Shown: positions 1 through 5,340, counted from the stretch's first letter. The stretch: 5,577 nucleotides of DNA from Clostridiales bacterium UBA1246 (GCA_002308315.1 DBWE01000102.1:4812-10388); one strand, 5' to 3'. Made by a program: numbers and translations. The notes: generated from the sequence alone by a model not told the origin.

Positions 1-725
1 ATGCTCTCCGCGTCGTCGTCGAGTTCCTTTTCCGCGGCCTTGATATCTTCCTCTATATGGGCGAAAACACCGGAGTCAAGCTTAAGAGAGCCGAGCACCT
101 TTTCGTCCCGCTCGAATATCTTTACCGCGTACCATCTTTGCTGCTCCTCCGGAAAATCATGGACGACCGCCTCCTCGATATGGGCAAGCGCGTGTTCAAC
201 GGGGCCGGAGAATCTGTGCTGAGGCACGGTCTTTCCGTTTTTCGCCGCGTTGATCGCAGCCTCCGCCGCTTCGGCGACGCCCGTTTCCTTCAATGCCGAT
301 ATTTCGACGACCGGGCAGCCGATCCGTCGGGAAAGCTCGGCGGTATCTATCTTATCCCCTTCCTTTTTGACAAGGTCCGTCATGTTTACCGCGACCACCA
401 CCGGTATGCCGAGCTCGGTGAGCTGGGTCGTCAGATAAAGGTTTCTTTCAAGGTTGGTGCCGTCGACTATGTTGAGGATGGCGTCGGGACGCTCGCCGAT
501 AAGATAGTTTCTGGCCACGACCTCCTCAAGAGTGTAGGGAGAGAGGGAATAGATGCCGGGAAGATCGGTAATGATCACGCCGTCGCGCTTTTTGAGCCTG
601 CCCTCTTTCTTTTCCACCGTCACCCCCGGCCAGTTTCCAACGAACTGATTTGAGCCGGTCAGCGCGTTGAACAGCGTCGTTTTTCCGCTGTTCGGGTTGC
701 CCGCAAGGGCAATTCTGATATCCAT
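1..725 (-). CDS. feoB: Ferrous iron transporter FeoB, N-terminal 241 residues (cut by window edge)
   Basis: FeoB is the inner-membrane Fe(II) transporter with a cytosolic GTPase domain at its N-terminus. The visible part begins MDIRIALAGNPNSGKTTLFN and holds the full G-domain signature: G1 GNPNSGKT at residues 9-16, the family-typical VGNWPGVTVEKKEG segment containing the G2 Thr, G3 DLPG near 54-57, G4 NMTD near 114-117, and G5-like SALKETG near 143. Residues from about 170 to 241 are the charged, helical region that regulates nucleotide release in FeoB. The polytopic Gate-containing membrane domain lies beyond position 1. The ATG at 725-723 is preceded by AGGAAG with an 8-nt gap. It lies 87 nt after the second feoA, separated from it by a terminator-like hairpin and an operator-like palindrome, so its expression may be uncoupled from feoA. 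No frameshift is seen. Family assignment is very secure. Confidence 0.97.
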   Translation of the reverse strand, partial: MDIRIALAGNPNSGKTTLFNALTGSNQFVGNWPGVTVEKKEGRLKKRDGVIITDLPGIYSLSPYTLEEVVARNYLIGERPDAILNIVDGTNLERNLYLTTQLTELGIPVVVAVNMTDLVKKEGDKIDTAELSRRIGCPVVEISALKETGVAEAAEAAINAAKNGKTVPQHRFSGPVEHALAHIEEAVVHDFPEEQQRWYAVKIFERDEKVLGSLKLDSGVFAHIEEDIKAAEKELDDDAES

Positions 726-761
726 AATAAACGCTTCCTTTCTGCTCCGATGTGCTTTGAG

Positions 762-781
762 AGGTTAGTCAGTGCTAACCT
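762..781. promoter_or_regulatory. DtxR/IdeR-like operator upstream of feoB (site A)
   Basis: A 20-bp inverted repeat, AGGTTAG-N6-CTAACCT, with perfect 7-bp arms. Its core TTAG-N6-CTAA matches three further copies in the feoA promoter region of this window. It lies 37 bp before the feoB start codon and 7 bp after the T-run of the terminator-like hairpin. No good sigma-70 promoter overlaps it, so it could act as an operator of an unusual promoter or as a roadblock. The repeat and its recurrence are seen; the regulator is inferred from the IdeR/DtxR consensus. Confidence 0.75.
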
Positions 782-788
782 ATGCCCG

Positions 789-819
789 AAAAAAAGGGAA
801 TTAACGCGCCCGTTATTCC
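789..819 (-). terminator. Intrinsic terminator or attenuator between feoA and feoB
   Basis: Read on the minus strand, GGAATAACG (819-811), loop GGCG, then CGTTAATTCC (806-797) form a 9-bp stem with one bulged A, followed immediately by CTTTTTTT (796-789). This is the layout of a Rho-independent terminator. The 5' arm includes the TAA stop codon of the second feoA (815-813), so a ribosome terminating there would cover the arm. The stem is only moderately G+C-rich, so partial termination (attenuation of feoB) is as plausible as full termination. Confidence 0.6.
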
Positions 820-1034
820 ACTTCGATCATTTCGGCGTCCGCTTTGCGTATCGACAGCTCATAATTTCTTACGGTCACCTCTATCGGATCTCCGAGGGGC
901 GCGACCTTGCGCACATACACCGGGGTATGTTTCGTAATGCCCATGTCCATTATCCGCCGCTTTACGGCCCCTTCCCCGTGAAGCCTGACTACCGTGGCGC
1001 TTTCTCCGATCCTGACGTCTCTTAGTGTCTTCAT
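813..1034 (-). CDS. feoA: FeoA family protein, classical type (73 aa)
   Basis: FeoA is a small cytosolic SH3-like beta-barrel protein required for, or modulating, FeoB-dependent Fe(II) uptake. The family pattern is clear: GESATVVRLHGEGAVKRRIMDMGI at the front (the usual rRL.dMGi segment near residues 26-33), a PVYVRKVAPLGDPIEV block (aPlGDPieV is the FeoA hallmark) and the ending ELSIRKADAEMIEVE. The length is typical. The ATG at 1034-1032 has a perfect AAGGAGGA ribosome binding site at 1048-1041. The gene follows the upstream feoA by 29 nt, so both share a transcript. Its stop codon lies inside the terminator-like hairpin that precedes feoB. It differs in subtype from its neighbour, which lacks the aPlGDP block. 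Confidence 0.95.
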   Translation of the reverse strand: MKTLRDVRIGESATVVRLHGEGAVKRRIMDMGITKHTPVYVRKVAPLGDPIEVTVRNYELSIRKADAEMIEVE

Positions 1035-1063
1035 CTGTCATCCTCCTTATTATGCGAAGTGAG

Positions 1064-1276
1064 CTATACCATTATTTTCCCGGCAAGCTCACCGCTTACC
1101 GCTACGCGGCTTTCCTTGACCTTCACTATCAGGTTCCCGCCGAGCATGCTCACTACGCTTACCTCGCCCCCTACGTTGAAGCCGAGGTCCTGCAAATGTT
1201 TTTTCGTCTCGGGATCGCCGCCGATACGTTTTATTATCTGCGGCTGTCCTGCTTCTGCATAAATCAGCGGCATCAT
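1064..1276 (-). CDS. feoA: FeoA family protein, second divergent copy (70 aa)
   Basis: First gene of the feoA-feoA-feoB operon. The protein reads MMPLIYAEAGQPQIIKRIGG, then DPETKKHLQDLGFNVGGEVSVV, MLGGNLIVKVKESRVAVS and a final GELAGKIMV. The helix ending in LxdLGF.vGg.v.vv and the terminal gelAgKImV fit the FeoA SH3-like fold, but the aPlGDP block of classical FeoA is replaced by lGGNlIVkVkes, a form I associate with paired FeoA genes of Clostridia. The start is set by GGAGG at 1287-1283, 6 nt before the ATG at 1276-1274 (a second ATG follows directly). A TTG extension to 1306 would bury this ribosome site and an operator, so I rejected it. A strong promoter with three operator-like palindromes lies just upstream. 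Confidence 0.92.
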   Translation of the reverse strand: MMPLIYAEAGQPQIIKRIGGDPETKKHLQDLGFNVGGEVSVVSMLGGNLIVKVKESRVAVSGELAGKIMV

Positions 1277-1299
1277 GTTCTTCCTCCCGCTGCAGTTGA

Positions 1300-1313
1300 T
1301 TAGCAACAGCTAA
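1300..1313. promoter_or_regulatory. DtxR/IdeR-like operator in the feoA leader (site B)
   Basis: TTAGC-AACA-GCTAA, a 14-bp element with perfect 5-bp arms and the TTAG-N6-CTAA core. It lies in the 5' leader of the first feoA, 12 bp upstream of its ribosome binding site, and is centred 34 bp from site C. Confidence 0.7.
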
Positions 1314-1329
1314 CTACTGCCTTGAAAAA

Positions 1330-1351
1330 TCGGTTAGCTTTACCTAACCGA
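1330..1351. promoter_or_regulatory. DtxR/IdeR-like operator at the feoA transcription start (site C)
   Basis: The strongest palindrome of the set: TCGGTTAG-N6-CTAACCGA with perfect 8-bp arms. It starts 5 bp downstream of the -10 hexamer and so covers the predicted start site near position 1350. A bound repressor here would block initiation directly. Its arms agree with site A (GGTTAG...CTAACC). Confidence 0.8.
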
Positions 1352-1356
1352 GTCTC

Positions 1357-1385
1357 ATTATAGTTAGCATGCGCTAATCTGTCAA
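1357..1385 (-). promoter_or_regulatory. Consensus sigma-70/SigA promoter of the feo operon
   Basis: On the minus strand, TTGACA (1385-1380) is separated by exactly 17 bp from TATAAT (1362-1357), both perfect consensus hexamers. Just upstream, positions 1408-1389 are almost all A and T on this strand (A-tracts broken by single G, T and C bases), like an UP element. The predicted start near 1350 gives a leader of about 74 nt. An unrestrained promoter this strong suits a gene held off by a repressor, and palindromes occupy its spacer, start site and leader. Confidence 0.88.
1364..1377. promoter_or_regulatory. DtxR/IdeR-like operator between -35 and -10 (site D)
   Basis: TTAGC-ATGC-GCTAA, with perfect 5-bp arms and the TTAG-N6-CTAA core, lies wholly within the 17-bp promoter spacer, 30 bp centre-to-centre from site C. 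Occupancy here would exclude RNA polymerase. Confidence 0.75.
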
Positions 1386-1469
1386 GAGTAATTTTATTTT
1401 TTTCTTTCGCGGGAGCGGTTCAAAGCCTCCGCCGCGGCGGGACAAGTCTGCTTTTCTGCCTGCGCTCCG
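1386..1469. other. Intergenic stretch between the acylation pair and the feo promoter
   Basis: It holds the A-rich tract next to the feo -35 box and, nearer the upstream gene, a G+C-rich part with a perfect 12-bp palindrome CCGCCGCGGCGG at 1429-1440. On the minus strand no T-run follows this palindrome (the next tract is A-rich), so it is not a convincing intrinsic terminator for the gene ending at 1470. Read-through into feo, or Rho-dependent ending, remains possible. Confidence 0.5.
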
Positions 1470-2954
1470 TCATCTTCTTGCCTCGGAGCCGGCGTACGTA
1501 TCGAAGTTTACGCTGTCTGCCACGCAGCGTCTCACCGTATCGTACACCACGAAATTGAGCCCTCTCAGATTTTTGGAATACTCCGTACCGTCGATCGCTA
1601 TGGATGCGTACGACTCGCCCTCGTCCTCATATCCGGAGCTCACGATGTCATACGACCGCTCTTTATCTCCGAAGCTGCCCGACAGGAAGATACGCCCTCC
1701 CGATCTTTCCGTTATCCCCTCGTCGTCTATCACGGCGATATAGCTCTTTCTGAAATCCGTCTCCCTGTTCCACTCATGCTCAAGACCGAGCTTTTTCAGC
1801 CCCTCCGCCGTCGTGTCCCGCATGCCGCTGACCGCCTCGTCGCAGACCGCGATAAAAACGAAGAAGCGATCATCGCGAAGCAGCTCCAGGTACTCGTCGA
1901 TATCGGTCGTTTCCTGCAGCCGGTAACTGTTTTTTACGTGCTCGTAAAAAGGCCTTTTGCTTTCGTACCGGCCGTCAGTCACCGAGGGCACGCCGAGGTC
2001 GTCCTTCAATATCCTTCCGATATATCGGGATATTCTTAAATTCCCCCATATATTTCCGTGCGCAACGGGATTTTCATTGGGCTGCTCGTCCTTCATCAGA
2101 TCTTCCCATACGCTTTTTTCCGACATCTCGATGTAATCGACGTCATACTTTTCCGCCAGCTTTTCAACGGCGAAGCCGATCGCCGCGTCGGTATCCGCCG
2201 GCACGTCGACAAGCACGAGCCTGATGCCCCGCTCCTTGCACAGATCGGCCGTTTTCCCGAAATACTCGACCATCCTCGGATCAAGCTCATACGTCTGATC
2301 CTCATCGGTGGGAGTAAAGGGCTCAAATGCGTACAGGTTTCCTCCGTTCCCCGGAGCCCATCCCATAAGCTGAGAGCAGGTGATCTCACTGTCCGAAATG
2401 AAGTCCGTGTCTTCAAGGCCCTTCCATCTGTCATGGAAGCGGATATTCGTCAAAAACCAGCTTTCGATGCTCTGCGACCCGTCCAGAGCGCACAGCTCCC
2501 TGACCGCTTCGAGCTTCACCCTTGACCATCTCATGGGATCGAGGCATTTTCTCGTCAGCGTCTCAATGGTATTGATCGGGTCGTACCGGTTGAGAGTCCT
2601 CAGAAACCTCCCTTCCAGGACGACCACGGACGGAGTCTGAAAACGCAGTGCCTCTTTGAGCCAGTAATAGCTGAGAAAGATGCTCTGCTGTTCGGAGCCC
2701 AGATTAAAGCTTCTTATCCCGTAAGCGTCATATATCTCCATGGGTGAGAAAGCGTTTACGCAGTGGCTGCTCCCCAGGAAAAGAACGTCTATACTGTTTT
2801 TTTCCATTTTGTAGAATGCGTTATATGCCGCCGTCGTCGGCCAGGGGCTGTTTGCCAGGTAGTATTCGGGCATCAGAACGGAATTGACCGTCAAGAGGAC
2901 AAAAAGCAGGAGCGCCAGAAAGAGCGCGGCCCTGATCACCGATTTGATCTTCAT
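1470..2954 (-). CDS. Membrane-anchored SGNH-hydrolase-like protein (AlgX/AlgJ-like) with C-terminal GG/ILEI-like module
   Basis: Probable extracytoplasmic partner of the adjacent MBOAT acyltransferase in polysaccharide O-acylation. Numbering from the ATG at 2954: a hydrophobic signal anchor at about 6-27; SGNH block I VLFLGSSHCVNAFSP with the likely nucleophile Ser at 62 or 63; NLGSEQQSIFLSYYWLKEAL near 84-103; VVVLEGRF near 110-117; LVLVDVPADTD near 246-256; and HGNIWGNLRISRYIG at 299-313, matching the HLNxxGaxkfSxYlG ending of such proteins. The Asp usual three residues before that His is Pro here. Residues from about 351 to 411 and 433 to 488 resemble the two halves of the GG/ILEI domain, in reversed order. 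GGAGG 6 nt before the ATG fixes the start, and TGATG overlaps the MBOAT stop by 1 nt. The enzyme class is fairly sure; the substrate is unknown. Confidence 0.8.
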   Translation of the reverse strand: MKIKSVIRAALFLALLLFVLLTVNSVLMPEYYLANSPWPTTAAYNAFYKMEKNSIDVLFLGSSHCVNAFSPMEIYDAYGIRSFNLGSEQQSIFLSYYWLKEALRFQTPSVVVLEGRFLRTLNRYDPINTIETLTRKCLDPMRWSRVKLEAVRELCALDGSQSIESWFLTNIRFHDRWKGLEDTDFISDSEITCSQLMGWAPGNGGNLYAFEPFTPTDEDQTYELDPRMVEYFGKTADLCKERGIRLVLVDVPADTDAAIGFAVEKLAEKYDVDYIEMSEKSVWEDLMKDEQPNENPVAHGNIWGNLRISRYIGRILKDDLGVPSVTDGRYESKRPFYEHVKNSYRLQETTDIDEYLELLRDDRFFVFIAVCDEAVSGMRDTTAEGLKKLGLEHEWNRETDFRKSYIAVIDDEGITERSGGRIFLSGSFGDKERSYDIVSSGYEDEGESYASIAIDGTEYSKNLRGLNFVVYDTVRRCVADSVNFDTYAGSEARR

Positions 2955-4402
2955 CAAAATCCTCCGTAAATAAAGTCCTGAGCGTTAAAGCCGAAACCGT
3001 AGGTGCCGAACACCCAAATGAATACGATCGCGCATATGTAAACGGCCCAGCGGATAATCAGATGCTGTTCGCGAAAGCGCTCATGCAGGGAAACGCCCTT
3101 CTCCTGCGCCCGGCTGACGGCGCCGAGGATGAGCAGCGAAAGCCCCAGAAGCCCGAACTCACGGTAATCCATGCCCAGCTCGAAAAAGCGCGCGCCGAAT
3201 ATCCTCCAGGGATTGTAATACCTGAAAGCGTCGCGTATCAGTCTTATGCCCGTTTCAAGGTCTTTCGCCCTGAAAAGTATCCACGCGGCCGTTACAAGTA
3301 TGAAAGTGCCGAGCCTTTTCACGCTCTTGTAAAGCATCGAATCGCGGGCGACGCCTGCCGCCTCGTATGCTTTTTCCTTAACGGCATGAGTGCAGTCACC
3401 GATCATCTGGTATATCGCGTGTACGCCTCCCCATACGATAAACTGCAGATAATTCCCGTGCCAGAATCCGCTTACGAGGAAGGTGACGATCAGATTGACG
3501 TACTTTCTTGCCCTGCCCTTTCTGCTTCCTCCCAGGGGGATATAGATGTAATCGCGCAGCCACGTGCTTAATGAAATATGCCATCTTCTCCAAAAATCCT
3601 TTATCGAAAGCGAAAGGTAGGGACGGCCGAAATTCTCCGGCAGCCTTATCCCGAAAAGCAGGGCGACGCCCTGGCAGATAAGAGTGCAGGAATAAAAGTC
3701 CGTATAAAGCTGAAAAGCGTACAGGACCGCCGCGAGTATTATGCAGCTGCCCACCATGGAACCGTCGCCGTCAAAAACGAGACTTACAAATCCCGCGGCC
3801 TTATCCGCGATCATATACTTGAGGAAAAAGCCGAATATGATCTTTTGAACGCCGTGCATGACTTTTTCCGAGTCATAACGGTGGCTCCCGAAGAGCTGAT
3901 CCTTCATGAATTCGTATCTCGGGATCGGGCCCTGGATGATATAAGGGAAAAACGTGGAAAACAGCAGGTGCTTGAGCGGGTTTTTCTGCGGCACGATCTT
4001 CCCGCTGCCGCAGTCCGCCGTGTAGGCGATCAGCTGGAGCGTGAAAAACGACAGTCCTATCGGCGCGACGGGATTTGTTTTCAGATCGAATAACGTACCG
4101 TTGAGCTTTATCGTTATCAGCGGCGCGGCGGCAAGTATCACGCTCACAGCAGTTATTATCTTTTTCAGGCGCGGCCTTTCGCCGTATTTATGCGCCGCGA
4201 TCCCTCCGGCATAGCTCACGGCCACAGGGAGCGCAAGCCATGCGACGGAGCCGGCGTCCCTGATGACGAGCGCGTAAAAGAACACGGAGCCCGCCAGCAG
4301 CACGCACCATTGGAAGCGGCCTTTGAATATCGCTCCGACGGCATAGTACGCCAAACAGGCGATAATGACGAATATATAGAATTCAAGCGCCAAATAACTC
4401 AT
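2954..4402 (-). CDS. MBOAT family O-acyltransferase (AlgI/DltB-like, 482 aa)
   Basis: Polytopic membrane protein that takes an acyl group from a cytoplasmic donor and passes it across the membrane, in AlgI for alginate acetylation and in DltB for teichoic acid D-alanylation. The MBOAT core is plain: LYTDF near 232-236, PENFGRPYLSLSIKDFWRRWHISLSTWLRDYIYIPLGG-type core (His 275 in WRRWH) and VSGFWHG with the invariant catalytic His at 315; it ends FNAQDFIYGGF. About ten or more hydrophobic segments are spread along the chain. Length and motifs are normal. I chose the ATG at 4402-4400 because MSYLALEFYIF starts the first membrane helix and AGGA lies 7 nt upstream; the frame stays open to 4510 but that extension is polar and has no ribosome site. 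With no D-alanine ligase or dltC nearby, the SGNH neighbour argues for polysaccharide acylation rather than the dlt pathway. Confidence 0.93.
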   Translation of the reverse strand: MSYLALEFYIFVIIACLAYYAVGAIFKGRFQWCVLLAGSVFFYALVIRDAGSVAWLALPVAVSYAGGIAAHKYGERPRLKKIITAVSVILAAAPLITIKLNGTLFDLKTNPVAPIGLSFFTLQLIAYTADCGSGKIVPQKNPLKHLLFSTFFPYIIQGPIPRYEFMKDQLFGSHRYDSEKVMHGVQKIIFGFFLKYMIADKAAGFVSLVFDGDGSMVGSCIILAAVLYAFQLYTDFYSCTLICQGVALLFGIRLPENFGRPYLSLSIKDFWRRWHISLSTWLRDYIYIPLGGSRKGRARKYVNLIVTFLVSGFWHGNYLQFIVWGGVHAIYQMIGDCTHAVKEKAYEAAGVARDSMLYKSVKRLGTFILVTAAWILFRAKDLETGIRLIRDAFRYYNPWRIFGARFFELGMDYREFGLLGLSLLILGAVSRAQEKGVSLHERFREQHLIIRWAVYICAIVFIWVFGTYGFGFNAQDFIYGGF

Positions 4403-4477
4403 GGTTTTTTCCTGCCTCGCTCGGAATGTGGTAAATGCGGAGAAATACCGGAGAGCGTTCGGTGTGTTCCCCGTTTT

Positions 4478-4494
4478 CAGCGATATGATCGCTG
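4478..4494. promoter_or_regulatory. 17-bp palindrome CAGCGAT-N3-ATCGCTG, possible operator of the acylation operon
   Basis: Perfect 7-bp arms with a 3-bp centre, located 75 bp upstream of the MBOAT start codon. Its size and symmetry suit a dimeric repressor site, and it lies where the promoter would be expected. It does not share the TTAG-N6-CTAA core of the feo sites, so a different regulator would be involved. It could also be merely an RNA hairpin. Confidence 0.4.
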
Positions 4495-4556
4495 TTCTGT
4501 CGATCGGCAAGCGGTCTTGCGGCTAAGATACTGCCTGCCGCAGTCCGGTCTTTTCA

Positions 4557-4591
4557 GCGCCGCGGGTCATCTTCCCGATGATCCGCGGCGC
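4557..4591. terminator. Strong stem-loop after the thioredoxin-FTR-DUF2284 operon
   Basis: GCGCCGCGG (4557-4565) and CCGCGGCGC (4583-4591) form a 9-bp G+C stem. Inside it TCATC (4567-4571) and GATGA (4577-4581) add 5 bp around a 5-nt loop, with one mismatched pair at 4566/4582. It begins 9 nt beyond the DUF2284 stop, where a terminator is expected. However, the T-rich tail (TTATTCTTTT) is on the plus-strand side, and 4566/4582 is a G-U wobble only in plus-strand RNA. The shape therefore favours stopping antisense transcripts, while minus-strand termination would lack a U-tract. Confidence 0.5.
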
Positions 4592-4600
4592 GTTATTCTT

Positions 4601-5146
4601 TTACCGTTTCTCCGAAAACAGTATCAGCGAAAACCAGGTAACGATGTTTCCGCCGTTGAAAAAGTCCATGCCGTGCTTTTCCGCAAGCTCGGTCACTATG
4701 ATACCGTGGCTCTCCACGCAGGGGAACATGCGCTCCGGATGACGGCAGGGCTTTCCTTCCGTATAGGCGCAGCTTTCGCATACGGCGCAGGCCTCGGTAG
4801 ACAGCGTCAGCACCTCGCCGTACAGCTCCGCCGCCATATCGCGCACCTTTCGCGTGATCTCCTCATGGGGGGCCCTGGTGGACAGCGTTTCCTCAATATC
4901 CGCGATATCGCTCACCTCGGTCACCGTGGAGAAAAGCAGTCCGTCTGTAAAGCGCATGCATTTTTCGCGGCACTGCTCCACCGTGCCCACGGCCGGAGGG
5001 CATGCCCAGGTCCTGCCGTACATTGGACATTCGGTACGGCAGATATATCGCACGTTTTCGGAAAACACCAGCTCGTCCGTGCTTATGAATACATACTGCA
5101 GCAGCGGCAGGCCGCGAAGCTTTTCCTCGAGGAGCTCTCCGCTCAC
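4601..5146 (-). CDS. DUF2284 family cysteine-rich, putative Fe-S/metal-binding protein (181 aa)
   Basis: Member of the uncharacterised DUF2284 family; no biochemical role is established. The first part carries the family signature CRTECPMYGRTWACPP, with Cys 36, 40 and 49, followed by Cys 59 and 63. The second part holds CAVCESCAYTEGKPC (Cys 120, 123, 126 and 134), a C-x2-C-x2-C-x7-C ferredoxin-like set, then PERMFPCVESHGIIVTELAE with Cys 143. Ten cysteines in 181 residues and no membrane segment point to a cytosolic Fe-S or metal protein. The start is GTG at 5146-5144, overlapping the upstream stop as GTGA, with a purine-rich AAGGA just before it; no better start exists before residue 42. Overlap with the FTR-like gene and thioredoxin suggests a redox partner, perhaps an electron donor; this is inference. 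Confidence 0.88.
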   Translation of the reverse strand: MSGELLEEKLRGLPLLQYVFISTDELVFSENVRYICRTECPMYGRTWACPPAVGTVEQCREKCMRFTDGLLFSTVTEVSDIADIEETLSTRAPHEEITRKVRDMAAELYGEVLTLSTEACAVCESCAYTEGKPCRHPERMFPCVESHGIIVTELAEKHGMDFFNGGNIVTWFSLILFSEKR

Positions 5147-5340
5147 TTTTCCTTGTAATACAGCCCGCAGTGACAGTAGCCCTCAAAATCGGGGTCGGCG
5201 GTCTGCTCGCGGAATTCCCTGCACATGCACTTGTTGTCCTCGGTCTTTTCCACGCGGCAGGGGCAGTAGCCTCCCTTTTTCTTCAGTCCCTCTTTTATGA
5301 CGCGGACGGTCTCGGCGTCTTCATTCAGTCGTATCTTCAT
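5143..5340 (-). CDS. Short ferredoxin-thioredoxin reductase catalytic (beta) subunit-like protein (65 aa)
   Basis: The FTR catalytic subunit uses a [4Fe-4S] cluster beside a redox disulfide to reduce thioredoxin with electrons from ferredoxin. This protein has three Cys-x-Cys pairs, GGYCPC (Cys 26, 28), KCMC (Cys 38, 40) and GYCHCGLYYK (Cys 56, 58). The last matches the FTR CHC motif, whose final Cys is part of the active disulfide. It lacks the N-terminal part of plant and cyanobacterial enzymes (about 110 residues) and no variable-subunit gene is visible. The first-to-last Cys span equals the classical one, but the middle pair is shifted. The ATG at 5340 overlaps the thioredoxin stop as ATGA, and its own stop overlaps DUF2284, so all three are translationally coupled. 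The thioredoxin neighbour supports the assignment. Confidence 0.88.
   Translation of the reverse strand: MKIRLNEDAETVRVIKEGLKKKGGYCPCRVEKTEDNKCMCREFREQTADPDFEGYCHCGLYYKEK

Larger units (their letters stand above)
4403..4600. other. 198-bp intergenic region rich in inverted repeats, upstream of the MBOAT gene
   Basis: Besides the stem-loop at 4557-4591 and the palindrome at 4478-4494 listed separately, it holds two short inverted repeats: GCAAG-CGGT-CTTGC (4507-4520) and ACTGC-CTGCC-GCAGT (4530-4544). The MBOAT promoter should lie here, but I find no good sigma-70 pair on the minus strand; TTGCCG (4512-4507) with an A+T patch 16-17 bp on is only a weak candidate. Confidence 0.4.

Noticed and set aside
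57..653. Plus-strand open frame of 198 codons
   Set aside because: It is antisense to feoB, whose G1-G5 motifs are intact in the minus frame; no family resemblance is seen on the plus strand.
1277..1306. TTG start extending the first feoA by 10 codons
   Set aside because: GGAGG 6 nt before the ATG at 1276 is inside this extension and sets the start; operator B also overlaps the TTG.
1300..1377. Fur box in the feo promoter
   Set aside because: Fur boxes are built from GATAAT/ATTATC units; the repeats here are TTAG...CTAA, which fits the DtxR/IdeR type.
1411..1440. G+C-rich palindrome CCGCCGCGGCGG and imperfect stem as terminator of the SGNH-like gene
   Set aside because: On the minus strand an A-rich, not T-rich, tract follows; on the plus strand the T-run precedes the stem.
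4403..4510. 36-residue N-terminal extension of the MBOAT protein
   Set aside because: The extension is polar and unlike the family, has no ribosome site, and would cover the palindrome at 4478-4494; MSYLALEFYIF starts the first membrane helix.
4190..5158. Plus-strand open frame of 322 codons
   Set aside because: It lies antisense across the MBOAT 5' end, an intergenic region and DUF2284. The translation is low-complexity and Arg/His-rich with no recognisable domain, and the minus-strand genes there have clear family motifs.
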